Source: Mycolicibacter engbaekii (GTDB lineage Bacteria; Actinomycetota; Actinomycetes; Mycobacteriales; Mycobacteriaceae). From it: a stretch of 64,000 bases of DNA. The position numbers were made by a program, and so were the translations under genes. Position 1 is the first letter of the stretch, and every line of letters starts with the position of its first letter. The notes under the pieces are model-generated. The model searched no databases. It was not told the DNA's origin and worked only from the letters and a program-made list of their open reading frames with translations. Of this stretch, positions 1 to 8,669 are shown in pieces. The stretch lies in NCBI RefSeq assembly GCF_002101585.1, contig NZ_LQOT01000012.1, positions 1 to 64,000 on the forward strand, given 5' to 3'.

Positions 1-630
1 CCGCGGCACTGACCGCCTGAACCATCACAACGAAGAATCACACGACGACGTCGTACACCACGTCAAAGGACTTGACCCCTCCAGTAGCCCAGTCACGCTC
101 CGCAGCACTTCAAGGTCTTTACGCGCAGGCATCGTGAACTATCTCCCTCCGGGGACAACACTCAAGTGCACCTTGCGGTAACGGCGCCAGACTAGCATCC
201 TGATTAGTAAATCATCTACCTCAAAGGTAGACCGGAGTCCGCAAAGACACCTCCTGCGACAGCTGGGGCGCTGACGAACTCCCGCGACCGGTCGACCGAA
301 CCGAAGTCGACAAACCAGTTGGGCTGGGTTTGATTTGCGGCAGCGGCTCAGCACCTGTGCCAACCCGATCGGCCATCGGAGCACCCCGGCCCCACGTCTG
401 GACCAAGAACGCCAACCAGTCTTCGCCAGCATCGGGAACTACTGCACCCGAATTAATGCCTCACGACACTCGTCGGGATGCGCCGAACCTTGGCGCAGAT
501 GCTGTTCCCTAAGCGGCGTCCACACACCCGCAAGCAAAAGCACAGATACTGGATCGCCCTCTTCGCTGACATCGGCGCCGTCGATAATGGCCGGGTGGGT
601 TCCATCGATGAGCGCCAAGAAGACCGCCGA
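1..630. other. Left-edge region without a secure gene, lower GC
   Basis: Base composition here is visibly less GC-rich than the rest of the window and codon third positions show no strong G/C bias. One frame is open on the plus strand from base 2 to a TAA ending near 175, reading as a possible C-terminal piece of a gene that starts outside the window, but I do not recognise it. Two short palindromes lie at 201-214 (TGATT and AATCA arms) and 216-230 (CTACCT-CAA-AGGTAG). No tRNA or transposase could be supported. The region may be the remnant of an accessory insertion next to the ATPase gene; that is inference. Confidence 0.4.
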
Positions 631-648
631 GTGGGCACCTCCCGGCAT
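439..648 (-). CDS. Possible small ORF or gene remnant, 69 aa
   Basis: This minus-strand frame from an ATG at 648 reads as a plausible soluble protein segment, with a hydrophobic strand followed by LIDGTHPAIIDGADVSEEGD and a second hydrophobic stretch. The residue mix looks more natural than the competing plus-strand reading upstream of the ATPase start. It overlaps the ATPase start by about 18 bases, which would be unusual for two intact divergent genes. I do not recognise a family. It may be a truncated gene or chance. Confidence 0.25.
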   Translation of the reverse strand: MPGGAHSAVFLALIDGTHPAIIDGADVSEEGDPVSVLLLAGVWTPLREQHLRQGSAHPDECREALIRVQ

Positions 649-2787
649 CTGACACTGATCGCCCGGCTCAACACCTCCGCTGTCGACGCCCGCCGTGGAG
701 TCGTCCGACTGCACCCTGAAGCCGTTGCCGCCCTGGGTATCAGGGAGTGGGACGCGGTCTCTTTGACCGGTTCTCGCACCACCTCGGCGGTGGCGGGGCT
801 CACCGGCCCGGACGCTCCGGCCGGGGTGGCGCTGCTCGACGACGTGACGCTGTCCAACGCCGGCCTGCGTGACGGCACCGAGGTGGTGGTGGCCGCGGTG
901 ACCGTCTACGGCGCCCGGTCGGTGACGCTGAGCGGGTCTGCCCTGGCATCCCAGACGTTGTCGCCGACCACGCTGCGCCAAGCGCTGCTGGGCAAGGTGA
1001 TGACGGTCGGCGACGCGGTCTCGCTCCTGCCCCGCGATCTGGGGCCCGGCACCTCGACGTCGGCGGCCACCTCCGCCCTGGCCTCGGCGGTGGGAATCAG
1101 CTGGACGTCGGAGTTGCTGACGATCACGGGGGTGGACCCGGCGGGGCCGGTCAGCGTGCAGCCCAACTCGCTGGTCACCTTCGGCGCCGGGCCCAGTGCC
1201 CCGGCGGCGACTGTCGCCGCACCGGCCGCACCGGCCCGGATCGCCATCGACGAACTCAAGGGCTGCGAAGCCCAGGCGGCAAAGCTCGCCGAATGGCTCA
1301 AACTCGCGCTCGACGAACCTGCGCTGCTCAAGGCCCTGCGCGCCGGAACGAATCTCGGGGTGCTGGTGTCGGGCCCGGCCGGCGTGGGCAAGACCACCAT
1401 GGTCCGGGCGGTGTGCGAGGGCCGCCGGCTGATCGAGCTGGACGGCCCCGAGATCGGGGCGCTCGCCGCCGAGCAGCGGCTGGCCGCGGTGCGCTCCGCG
1501 GCGGCGCAGGTCTGCGACGGCGGTGGCGTGCTGCTGATCGCCGACGTCGACGCCCTGCTGCCCGAGCCGCCGGAGCCGGTGGCCACGCTGATCCTCGCCG
1601 AACTGCGTGCGGTGGTGGCCACCGAAGGGGTGGCGTTCATCGCGACCTCGGCGCTGCCTGACCATGCCGATCCTCGGTTGCGGGCGCCGGAGCTGTGCGA
1701 CCGCGAGATCCGGCTGAGCCTGCCCGACGGCGCGACCCGCGCCGCGCTGTTGGCGACGCTGCTGATCGCGGTTCCCACCGCGGACCTGACGTTGAGCGAG
1801 ATCGCGGATCGCACACCGGGTTTCGTGGCCGCAGATCTTGCCGCACTGGTCCGGGAGGCAGCCCTGCGGGCGGCGTCGCGAGCAAGCGATAACGACGAAG
1901 AACCGCAGCTGACCCAGCAGGACCTCCTCGGCGCGCTCAGCGTGATCCGCCCGCTGTCGCGGTCGGCGGCTGCCGAGGTTTCCGTGGGATCGGTCACCCT
2001 CGACGACGTCGGCGACATGGTCGCCACCAAGCAGGCCCTGACCGAGGCGATCCTGTGGCCGCTGCAGCACCCGGACACGTTCACCCGGCTCGGTGTCGAC
2101 CCGCCGCGCGGGGTGCTGCTCTACGGACCGCCGGGGTGCGGCAAGACCTTTGTGATCCGGGCCTTGGCGGGCTCCGGCCGGGTCAGCGTGCATGCCGTCA
2201 AAGGCGCGGAGTTGATGGACAAGTGGGTGGGCAGCAGCGAGCGGGCGGTGCGTGAGCTGTTTCAGCGGGCCCGCGATTCGGCGCCGTCACTGGTGTTCCT
2301 CGACGAGATCGACGCCCTGGCACCGCGCCGCGGCCAGAGCTTCGACTCCGGGGTGACCGATCGGGTGGTAGCCGCGCTGCTCACCGAACTCGACGGTGTC
2401 GACCCGCTGCGCGACGTGGTGGTGGTCGGTGCCACCAACCGACCGGATCTGATCGACCCGGCTCTGACCCGACCGGGCCGGCTGGAGAAGCTGGTGTTCG
2501 TCGAGCCGCCGGATGCCGACGCCCGGCGCCAGATTCTGCGGGTGGCCGGAAAATCCGTTCCGCTGCACGCCGATGTCGACCTCGACACGCTGGCTGCGGA
2601 CCTGGACGGTTACAGCGCCGCGGACTGCGTGGCGCTGCTGCGCGAAGCGGCCCTGACCGCGATGCGGCGCAACATCGACGCCGCCGACGTCACCCCCGAG
2701 GACGTCGCCGCTGCACGCGAAACGGTGCGTCCGTCACTGGATCCCGCTCAGGTCGAGGCGTTGCGGTCCTTCGCCGACAACCGTTGA
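631..2787 (+). CDS. Tandem AAA+ ATPase (CDC48/p97-like, Rv0435c type)
   Basis: An ATPase of about 718 residues with an N-terminal substrate/adaptor-like region (about 1-200) and two AAA modules. Walker A is GPAGVGKT near residue 248 in the first module and GPPGCGKT near 499 in the second. Only the second has a full Walker B (LVFLDEID) and the arginine-finger region DPALTRPGRLE; the first module's acidic strand is LLIADVDALL, so it may be the weaker hydrolase. The GTG at 631 is chosen because the sequence from there matches the family N-terminus (LTLIARLNTSAVD); an in-frame ATG at 478 would add 51 residues with atypical composition. Members of this family remodel or unfold proteins; the client is unknown. 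It converges on the VOC gene. Confidence 0.88.
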   Translation: MGTSRHLTLIARLNTSAVDARRGVVRLHPEAVAALGIREWDAVSLTGSRTTSAVAGLTGPDAPAGVALLDDVTLSNAGLRDGTEVVVAAVTVYGARSVTLSGSALASQTLSPTTLRQALLGKVMTVGDAVSLLPRDLGPGTSTSAATSALASAVGISWTSELLTITGVDPAGPVSVQPNSLVTFGAGPSAPAATVAAPAAPARIAIDELKGCEAQAAKLAEWLKLALDEPALLKALRAGTNLGVLVSGPAGVGKTTMVRAVCEGRRLIELDGPEIGALAAEQRLAAVRSAAAQVCDGGGVLLIADVDALLPEPPEPVATLILAELRAVVATEGVAFIATSALPDHADPRLRAPELCDREIRLSLPDGATRAALLATLLIAVPTADLTLSEIADRTPGFVAADLAALVREAALRAASRASDNDEEPQLTQQDLLGALSVIRPLSRSAAAEVSVGSVTLDDVGDMVATKQALTEAILWPLQHPDTFTRLGVDPPRGVLLYGPPGCGKTFVIRALAGSGRVSVHAVKGAELMDKWVGSSERAVRELFQRARDSAPSLVFLDEIDALAPRRGQSFDSGVTDRVVAALLTELDGVDPLRDVVVVGATNRPDLIDPALTRPGRLEKLVFVEPPDADARRQILRVAGKSVPLHADVDLDTLAADLDGYSAADCVALLREAALTAMRRNIDAADVTPEDVAAARETVRPSLDPAQVEALRSFADNR

Positions 2788-2795
2788 CGCCGCTG

Positions 2796-3161
2796 TTAAG
2801 CCAGCGGCGAGCCGACCCGGTGCAAGGTGCCTTCGGGGTCGATGTAGGCGAATTCCCGGAGCTGGTAGTCGGTGTCGGCGGGTTCGGTGAAGCGCCCCGG
2901 CACTCCCGACGAAGTCCATTGGGCATAGAGCGCATCGGCATCGTCGACGTAGAAGTACACGCTGGCGGCGGTGCGCTGCGGGTCGTGCTCGGCCCACTCG
3001 GATAAGTGCAGCGAAACGCGGCCGCGATCCACGAACCCGTACCGAGCCGGGCCGCTGTAGGACAGCGCGGTAAAGCCCAGCCGGCGGTAGCGTTCGAGCG
3101 CTGCACCGAGGTCTCGAACTGGAACGACCGGTGCGACCGAGGTGAATGCGATGTCGGTCAT
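2796..3161 (-). CDS. VOC-superfamily protein (glyoxalase/bleomycin-resistance fold)
   Basis: A 121-residue protein with the paired beta-alpha-beta-beta-beta layout of vicinal-oxygen-chelate proteins: VVPVRDLGAALERYRRLGF at the N-terminus, then strand VSLHLSEW, VYFYVDDADALYAQW in the second half and the closing YIDPEGTLHRVG. This resembles bleomycin-binding and antibiotic-sequestering members more than a metal-dependent glyoxalase, but one-residue metal ligands cannot be assigned with certainty. It lies only 8 bases from the end of the ATPase gene, facing it, and 42 bases downstream of the P450 gene on the same strand, so it may be co-transcribed with it. Substrate unknown. Confidence 0.8.
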   Translation of the reverse strand: MTDIAFTSVAPVVPVRDLGAALERYRRLGFTALSYSGPARYGFVDRGRVSLHLSEWAEHDPQRTAASVYFYVDDADALYAQWTSSGVPGRFTEPADTDYQLREFAYIDPEGTLHRVGSPLA

Positions 3162-3203
3162 GGCGCCAGCGTACGTCCGGCAGACTCTCCGGGCGGCCGA
3201 AGG

Positions 3204-4484
3204 CTAGTGGACCGGGTCGAATTCGATGTGCAACTCGGTCAGTCCGCGTAGCAGGAAGGTGGGCTCGTAGGAGTAGCGCCGCCGGTCGGCCGGTCCGTGC
3301 TGGGTCTCGCTGATTCTGATGTCGCGCATCCGGTCCAGCATCCGCGTAATGGTGATGCGGCCTTCGACCCGGGCCAGCGGAGCTCCGGCGCAGGTGTGGA
3401 TTCCGCGACCGAAGGCAAGGTGCTCACGCACATTCTTACGGTCCAGGCGGAACTGGTCGGGGTTGTCGAACTTGCGCGGGTCCCGGTTCGCCGCGCCCAG
3501 GCAGAGCATCAGCACGGTTCCGGCTTTGATCGGCACCCCGCCCAAAGTGGTGGTCTTGCGGGCCAGCCGGAAGTCGATCTTGGTGGGGCTCTGGATGCGC
3601 AGCGCTTCTTCGATGAAGGCGGGAATCAGGGCGGGATTGTCGCGCAAGGTCTGCTGGAGATCGGGCCGGTCACCCAGGGTTTGCACTGCGGCGCCGAGCA
3701 ACTTGGTGACGGTCTCCTGGCCGGCCGCGAACAGGAAGGTGGCGGGACGCACCACTTCCAGCAGGTCCGGCGTGGCGCCGTCCGGGTAGGTGGCGGCCGC
3801 CAGACCGCTCAGCACGTCGCCACGGGGCCGGCGGCGCCGCTCGGCGAGGTAGCCGCTGAACTTCTCGTCGAGGTACTGCAAGGGGTTGAGGCCCACCGGA
3901 GTTCCGTCGAGGGATCCGACATGCTGTCCCGGCCGGTACCCCGCGCCCAGCGCACTGCGAAACTCGGCGCGATCCTCCTCGGGAACCCCCAGAAGGTCGG
4001 TGATGGCAAGGGTGGCATACGGTTTGGCGTAGTCGAAGAGAAATTCACAGCGCCCGTTGTCGATGAACTCGCCGAGTTGAGTGTCGGTCAGTTGCCAGAT
4101 GAACTCTTCGTTCTCCCGCAGGCGTTTTGGGGTGAGCAGCCCACTCAGCAGCGAACGGGCCCGGGTGTGGGCGGGCGGATCCATGACCACCATGTGCTCG
4201 AATATCGGGAATTCGTGGCGGTGCGCCTCGATCTGGGCGGTGATGTCGTCACCCTCGGGCTCGAACGGCAGCGGGGGAAACGGCCCGCCGATGGCGTTGA
4301 CCGCCGAGAACGAGTCGTGGTCTTTGAAAGCGGCGAGCACCTCGTCGTAGCCGGTGACGGCGACGACGCCGTGGTGCGGCTCGGCGAACACGGGCCCGCA
4401 TTCACGCAGGTATTCGTAGTAGGGGTAGGGGTCCTGCGTGACGGCCTGGTCGGAGAAGTAGTCCACCGCTGCGAGATCCGTCAT
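3204..4484 (-). CDS. Cytochrome P450
   Basis: A soluble bacterial P450 of 426 residues. The oxygen-activation helix shows AGQETV (about 254-259), the ExxR pair is in EEALR (about 292-296), and the heme-binding loop is FGRGIHTCAG with the cysteine ligand near residue 365. The redox partner is not in the window. It is divergent from a TetR regulator, and the intergenic region holds a 14-bp perfect palindrome. An SDR of mycofactocin type follows the regulator, so the cassette looks like an inducible hydroxylation/oxidation route for a sterol, terpene or other lipophilic alcohol; substrate is inference. The ATG at 4484 has a purine-rich GAAGGGCGGG stretch just upstream. Confidence 0.93.
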   Translation of the reverse strand: MTDLAAVDYFSDQAVTQDPYPYYEYLRECGPVFAEPHHGVVAVTGYDEVLAAFKDHDSFSAVNAIGGPFPPLPFEPEGDDITAQIEAHRHEFPIFEHMVVMDPPAHTRARSLLSGLLTPKRLRENEEFIWQLTDTQLGEFIDNGRCEFLFDYAKPYATLAITDLLGVPEEDRAEFRSALGAGYRPGQHVGSLDGTPVGLNPLQYLDEKFSGYLAERRRRPRGDVLSGLAAATYPDGATPDLLEVVRPATFLFAAGQETVTKLLGAAVQTLGDRPDLQQTLRDNPALIPAFIEEALRIQSPTKIDFRLARKTTTLGGVPIKAGTVLMLCLGAANRDPRKFDNPDQFRLDRKNVREHLAFGRGIHTCAGAPLARVEGRITITRMLDRMRDIRISETQHGPADRRRYSYEPTFLLRGLTELHIEFDPVH

Positions 4485-4519
4485 CGCCCGCCCTTCGCCC
4501 GTGTCACGCTCTCGTCACG

Positions 4520-4535
4520 CTGATCGATCGATCAA
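4520..4535. promoter_or_regulatory. Palindromic operator candidate, site 1
   Basis: CTGATCGATCGATCAA contains the perfect 14-bp palindrome TGATCGATCGATCA at 4521-4534. It sits in the divergent P450/tetR intergenic region, 36 bases from the P450 start and 74 bases from the TetR start. A copy with one mismatch lies before the SDR gene at 5265-5280, which makes a shared TetR-type operator likely. Confidence 0.65.
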
Positions 4536-4608
4536 ATTGCTACAATGCGTCATGCCTACCACGCGCGGCGCCGGACGGTCAAGCATTCCGCATCCCGGGC
4601 TGGCGTGA

Positions 4609-5202
4609 ATGACCGCCACCCGCAAGGCCAAATCGACCGACAACGCCGCCCGTCGCCGCTTGATCGAGGCGACGGCGAGACTGATGCGCGAAGAGGGCTA
4701 CGCCGCGGCGACGTCGCGCCGGGTCGCGGCCGAGGCCGGGGTGAAGCAGGCCCTGGTCTACTACTACTTCCCCACCATGGACGACCTTTTCGTGGAGGTT
4801 CTGCGGGCCGGCGCAGACGCCGCCCTGGAGCGGATGCGCGCCGCCCTGACCGCCGACGATCCGCTTCGCGCCCTATGGGAGATCAACAGCGATGATCGCG
4901 TGACCAGCCTCAATACCGAGTTCATGGCGCTGGCCAACCACCGCAAGGCCATCGGGGCCGAGCTCAAGGCATACGCGGAGAGGGTGCGGGACATCGAGAC
5001 CGCGGCGGTGACGGTGGCGTTGCGCGCCCATGACGTCGACCTGCAGCTCTACCCTCCCGTCGCGGTCTCGATGCTGATCGCCCAGACCGCCCGCAGTTTG
5101 TGCAATGAAAGCGGCGTCGGCGTCACCCGGGGCCACGACGAATTGCGCGCGCTGGTCGATCATCTGCTGGACAGGCTGACCCCGCCCCCTGCCACCGCCT
5201 GA
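4609..5202 (+). CDS. TetR-family transcriptional regulator
   Basis: A 197-residue regulator. The N-terminal helix-turn-helix covers about residues 12-55 (RLIEATARLMREEGY ... AGVKQALVYYYF), typical of TetR repressors, followed by an all-helical ligand domain. The ATG at 4609 directly abuts the stop of an 18-codon ORF that starts at ATG 4552 in the same frame, so translation could be coupled or the upstream ORF could be a leader; no strong Shine-Dalgarno is visible before 4609. It most likely controls its own divergent promoter, the P450 and the downstream SDR through the shared palindrome. Confidence 0.9.
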   Translation: MTATRKAKSTDNAARRRLIEATARLMREEGYAAATSRRVAAEAGVKQALVYYYFPTMDDLFVEVLRAGADAALERMRAALTADDPLRALWEINSDDRVTSLNTEFMALANHRKAIGAELKAYAERVRDIETAAVTVALRAHDVDLQLYPPVAVSMLIAQTARSLCNESGVGVTRGHDELRALVDHLLDRLTPPPATA

Positions 5203-5264
5203 GAGCCGCCCCGGCGCCGACCGTTGACAACACCACCCCGCCGGTGTCACCGTTGCGCATACTG

Positions 5265-5280
5265 CTGATCGATCGACCAA
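5265..5280. promoter_or_regulatory. Palindromic operator candidate, site 2
   Basis: CTGATCGATCGACCAA matches site 1 (4520-4535) in 15 of 16 bases and ends 18 bases before the SDR start codon. Its position next to the translation start fits repression of the SDR promoter by the neighbouring TetR protein. Confidence 0.65.
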
Positions 5281-5298
5281 TATCGCGGAGGCGGAGAC

Positions 5299-6138
5299 AT
5301 GAGCGCAAGAGTGGCGGGCAAGGTCGCCTTCATCACCGGTGCGGCGCGCGGTCAGGGCCGCAGTCACGCCGAACGGCTCGCTCAGGAGGGCGCGGACATC
5401 ATCGCCGTCGACATCTGCGGCCCCATCAGCGCCAACAGCCCGATAGCGCCGGCGACGGCCGACGATCTTGCCCAGACCGTTGATCTGGTCAAGGGTTTGG
5501 GCCGGCGCATCGTGGCCGCCGAGGTCGATGTGCGCGACTTCGGCGCGTTGCAGGCCGCACTCGACAGCGGGGTGGAGCAGCTGGGCCGGCTCGACATCGT
5601 CGTCGCCAACGCCGGGATCGGCAATGGCGGACAGACGTTGGACAAGACCTCTGAAACCGACTGGACAGACATGATCGACGTCAATCTGTCCGGTGTGTGG
5701 AAGACGGTGAAAGCCGCGGTGCCACATTTGCTTTCGGGCGGCAGGGGTGGATCGATCGTCCTGACCAGCTCGGTGGGCGGCCTCAAGGCCTATCCCCACA
5801 CCGGCCACTACATCGCCGCCAAGCACGGCGTGGTCGGCTTGATGCGCAGCTTCGCCGTCGAGCTGGGCCAGCACGGTATCCGGGTCAACTCGGTGCATCC
5901 CACCAACGTGAACACCCCGATGTTCATGAACGACGCAACGATGAAACTGTTCCGTCCGGACCTGGCCGATCCCGGTCCTGACGACCTCAAGGCCATCGCG
6001 CAGGTCATGCATACGCTGCCCGTCGGCTGGGTCGAACCGGTCGACATCAGCAACGCAGTGCTGTTTCTGGCGTCCGAGGAGGCGCGCTACATCACCGGGC
6101 TGACCCTCACTGTCGACGCCGGCAGCATGCTCAAGTAG
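5299..6138 (+). CDS. Mycofactocin-type SDR oxidoreductase
   Basis: A short-chain dehydrogenase of 279 residues with the cofactor motif TGAARGQGRSHA (about 14-25), NAG in VVANAGIGNGG, and the catalytic pair in YIAAKHG. The insertion after the second strand (VDICGPISANSPIAPATADD) is characteristic of the mycofactocin-coupled SDR family, whose members keep the nicotinamide cofactor bound and pass electrons to mycofactocin. Carveol dehydrogenase is a relative. GGAGGCGGAG precedes the ATG. The adjacent P450 and shared operator suggest it oxidises the alcohol that the P450 makes; this step order is inference. Confidence 0.9.
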   Translation: MSARVAGKVAFITGAARGQGRSHAERLAQEGADIIAVDICGPISANSPIAPATADDLAQTVDLVKGLGRRIVAAEVDVRDFGALQAALDSGVEQLGRLDIVVANAGIGNGGQTLDKTSETDWTDMIDVNLSGVWKTVKAAVPHLLSGGRGGSIVLTSSVGGLKAYPHTGHYIAAKHGVVGLMRSFAVELGQHGIRVNSVHPTNVNTPMFMNDATMKLFRPDLADPGPDDLKAIAQVMHTLPVGWVEPVDISNAVLFLASEEARYITGLTLTVDAGSMLK

Positions 6139-6164
6139 GGCGCCGGCCACCCGACCCACGCGGG

Positions 6165-6806
6165 TCAGCGCGGCATATCGAACTCGACCAGGGCCAATAC
6201 GGTCGCAATCGCCTCGTAAAGCGCCGCCACCCGCTCCGGCAGCGCCGGCGCCGCCAGCACCGCGTAGCGGTCGGCCTCCCCCATCGGGACCCGGCAGGCC
6301 AGCGAATACAGCCGTTGCTCCGGATCCAGCGAACGCAGGCGCTGCACGTCCGCGAGACTGCCTCGAGCCGGCCCACCCGGATACCGGCCGGTCTGTGCCA
6401 TCCGCCGGTGCAGCGCGTCGATGCGGTCTTCGAGCGCGCCGAACTGCTCTTCGGCCAACGGTTCGGACGGCTCGTCGGGCCACATCTCGACCACGGCCCG
6501 GGGGTAGGGGTCGTCGACAAGCCAGTCGCGCACCCGGATTCGCTGCCCGATCAGGCAGCGCAGCGCATAACGGCCGGCCCCCAGCTCGGTGCACCGCGTG
6601 ATGGTGGCCATGGTGCCGACATCGTTGCGCTGCTCGCCTCCGCCCACCTCACGGCCACGGGCGATCAGCACCACCCCGAAGCGGGGATCGCCGCTGCGCA
6701 TCAGATCGCCGACCAGCGCGGTGTAGCGCAGCTCGAAGATCCGCAACGACAGTTCCTCGCCGGGCAGCAGCACCCACTCCAGCGGGAACATCGGCAGCTG
6801 CATCAC
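6165..6806 (-). CDS. Stand-alone LON substrate-binding domain protein (Rv0434 type)
   Basis: A 213-residue protein corresponding to the N-terminal substrate-binding domain of Lon protease (LPMFPLEWVLLPGEELSLRI at the start, then FELRYTALVGDL). It has no AAA or protease domain, so it cannot be a protease by itself. Such single-domain proteins may recognise unfolded or specific clients, but a partner is not known. The start overlaps the stop of the YbdK gene by four bases (ATGA), implying translational coupling within the minus-strand operon. Confidence 0.88.
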   Translation of the reverse strand: MMQLPMFPLEWVLLPGEELSLRIFELRYTALVGDLMRSGDPRFGVVLIARGREVGGGEQRNDVGTMATITRCTELGAGRYALRCLIGQRIRVRDWLVDDPYPRAVVEMWPDEPSEPLAEEQFGALEDRIDALHRRMAQTGRYPGGPARGSLADVQRLRSLDPEQRLYSLACRVPMGEADRYAVLAAPALPERVAALYEAIATVLALVEFDMPR

Positions 6807-7993
6807 GCGCTGTCGAGCTCGGCCACCAGCGCGTCGACCACGGCCCGCAGATCGCCGTCGTGCTCCTCGGCGACCCGGCGCTGCCGCTGATATGACGCGC
6901 CCGTGCGGTAGATATCGGCGACAGCGGCCAACTCATCGGCGCAGTGCAGCCGCGCCGCGACCGGCTCCAATCGGTTGAGCAGCTCGTCGAGGTCCTCGGT
7001 GACCAACCGCTCGTTGCTGTCGGCATCGAGGATGATCTCCGCGTCCAGCCCGTAGCGGGCCGCGCGCCACTTGTTCTCCTGCACGTGCCAGGGCGGCATG
7101 GTGGGTAGGGCTTCGTCAGCCTCCAGGCGCCGGTCCAGGTCGACGATCAGGCAGTGCGTCAACGCCACCAGTGCGCCCAGCTCGCGCAGGTTGGACACGC
7201 CGTCGCACACACGCACCTCGATGGTGCCCAGATGTGGCGAGGGGCGGATGTCCCAGCGGATCTCGTTGGTGTGATCGATGATCCCGGTCTTCTTCTGGTC
7301 GTAGACGAAACCCTCGAACTCCGCCCAGGTCTGAAACTGAAACGGCAGACCGGCGGTGGGCAACTGCTGGAACATCATCGCGCGGTTGCTGGCGTAGCCG
7401 GTGTCGTGACCGTCCCACCACGGCGACGACGCCGACAACGCCAGCAGGTGCGGGTAGTGCTGCAGCAAGGAAGTGATGATCGGCATCACCTTGTAGGCCG
7501 AGGAGATCCCGACGTGGACGTGCACGCCCCAGATCAGCATCTGCCGGCCCCACCACTGCGTGCGCTTGATCAGCTCGGCGTAGCGCGGCGCATCGGTCAG
7601 CTTCTGCGCCGACCATCGGGCGAACGGATGGGTGCCGGCACCGAAGAGCTCCATCCCCCGGCCCTGCACGATGGGCCGGGCCGTCGCCAGCGTCTGGCGC
7701 AGGTCCTCGATGGCCTCACCGGTGCTGTCGCAGATGCCCGTCACGAGCTCGACGGTGTTGCGCAGCAATTCCTTGTGCACCCGCGGGTTCTCGCCCAGTT
7801 CGGACAAGACCGCGCTGGCTTCGTTGCTCAGGTCGCGGGTCTGAGCGTCGACCAGGGCCAGTTCCCATTCCACGCCGATGGTGGGCCGGGGGCTGCGGGC
7901 AAACTCAATTCGGGCTTGCGACCTCGCAGAAGCCCTGTTGACCGGCTGGCTATCCGGTGCCGATGACACCACACGCAATCCGCTTTCCGGCAT
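6803..7993 (-). CDS. YbdK-type carboxylate-amine ligase (glutamate-cysteine ligase 2 family, Rv0433 type)
   Basis: A protein of up to 396 residues of the GCS2 family, which form gamma-glutamyl amide bonds with [13 protein letters not shown] near residue 40 carries the conserved acidic metal ligand, HVHVGI in the middle is the family signature, and [19 protein letters not shown] is a conserved active-site strand. Actinobacteria use mycothiol, so the true amine substrate is unclear. Start choice is open: the ATG at 7993 overlaps sodC by 44 bases, and in-frame GTG codons at 7972 and 7969 shorten the overlap. It ends in a four-base overlap with the LON-domain gene. Confidence 0.88.
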   Translation of the reverse strand: MPESGLRVVSSAPDSQPVNRASARSQARIEFARSPRPTIGVEWELALVDAQTRDLSNEASAVLSELGENPRVHKELLRNTVELVTGICDSTGEAIEDLRQTLATARPIVQGRGMELFGAGTHPFARWSAQKLTDAPRYAELIKRTQWWGRQMLIWGVHVHVGISSAYKVMPIITSLLQHYPHLLALSASSPWWDGHDTGYASNRAMMFQQLPTAGLPFQFQTWAEFEGFVYDQKKTGIIDHTNEIRWDIRPSPHLGTIEVRVCDGVSNLRELGALVALTHCLIVDLDRRLEADEALPTMPPWHVQENKWRAARYGLDAEIILDADSNERLVTEDLDELLNRLEPVAARLHCADELAAVADIYRTGASYQRQRRVAEEHDGDLRAVVDALVAELDSA

Positions 7994-8660
7994 CCCCGGT
8001 GGTCAGCGTGGTCTGGTCCGGGCCCGGCGTGCCGTTGACCTGGGTGTAGCGGTCCGCGGGGATGTTGGCGAAGTTGTCGTCGTCGGCGTGGATGACGATC
8101 GCGGTTCCGTCCCCGGCCAGCAGGTCGGCCTTGGTGAACGCGTCGGTGGTGGTCACCAGCAGCCCGCTGCCGTCGGAGCGCACCTGCAGCGAGGTCAGAT
8201 CCCCGCTCTGCGGGTGCTCGTTGTGCCCGGGCGCCTGGAAGTGCCCGCCGGCCGAGAGGAAGCTGCCCGGCGCCCCACCGGTGGGGGCCACCGAATCGGC
8301 TTCGCACTTGCCGACGGCGTGGATGTGCAGGCCGTGGAAACCGGGGGTCAGCACCCCGGCGCTGGTGGTCCGCACGGTCACGGTGGCGAACTCCTTGCCA
8401 CCGGCCTTGCTGAACTCGAACGTTGCGGTGGCGACCTGGCCGCCATCGGGGGTGTTCAGGTGCGCGACGAGGTTGTCCGCGCCGGCCGTGGCACCGGGCT
8501 CCGCCGGTTCGGCCGACGGCGCCGCCGAGCCGGTCCAGATGGCCGGAGTGGTGCCGGGCACGTCGGAAGGCACCTCGTTGGGGGGACTGCACGCCGCCAG
8601 CAGTACAACCGGGGTGGCGAAAACGACGGCGGCGAGAGCTCTGCGGTGACCTGTGACCAT
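7950..8660 (-). CDS. sodC: Lipoprotein Cu,Zn superoxide dismutase
   Basis: A 236-residue exported superoxide dismutase that converts periplasmic or host-derived superoxide to peroxide. The N-terminus is a lipoprotein signal with lipobox LLAAC (Cys24), followed by a Ser/Ala/Pro/Glu linker. The metal-site strand [11 protein letters not shown] and the later [13 protein letters not shown] supply histidine ligands, and DDNFANIP is the loop before the C-terminal strand. It follows virR after 9 bases and precedes ybdK, the same order as in M. tuberculosis Rv0431-Rv0433. Confidence 0.95.
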   Translation of the reverse strand: MVTGHRRALAAVVFATPVVLLAACSPPNEVPSDVPGTTPAIWTGSAAPSAEPAEPGATAGADNLVAHLNTPDGGQVATATFEFSKAGGKEFATVTVRTTSAGVLTPGFHGLHIHAVGKCEADSVAPTGGAPGSFLSAGGHFQAPGHNEHPQSGDLTSLQVRSDGSGLLVTTTDAFTKADLLAGDGTAIVIHADDDNFANIPADRYTQVNGTPGPDQTTLTTGDAGKRIACGVIGTG

Positions 8661-8669
8661 GCGAGGAGC

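Noticed and set aside
201..230. tRNA-like or att-like palindromes
   Set aside because: The two small hairpins do not fit a cloverleaf; there is no T-loop sequence, and no integrase or second copy is in the window.
139..432. A 97-codon minus-strand ORF near the left edge
   Set aside because: The composition is Arg-rich and irregular, with no ribosome-binding site and no family resemblance.
439..2193. A 584-codon minus-strand open frame opposite the AAA ATPase
   Set aside because: It mirrors the plus-strand gene, is Arg/Gly/Gln-rich as expected for antisense of high-GC coding DNA, and lacks any family signature. Only its last part (439-648), outside the ATPase, was kept as a weak candidate.
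4552..4608. An 18-codon ORF abutting the TetR start as a true leader peptide gene
   Set aside because: It is in frame and adjacent, but has no ribosome-binding site or special composition; conservation would be needed, so it is only mentioned with the TetR gene.
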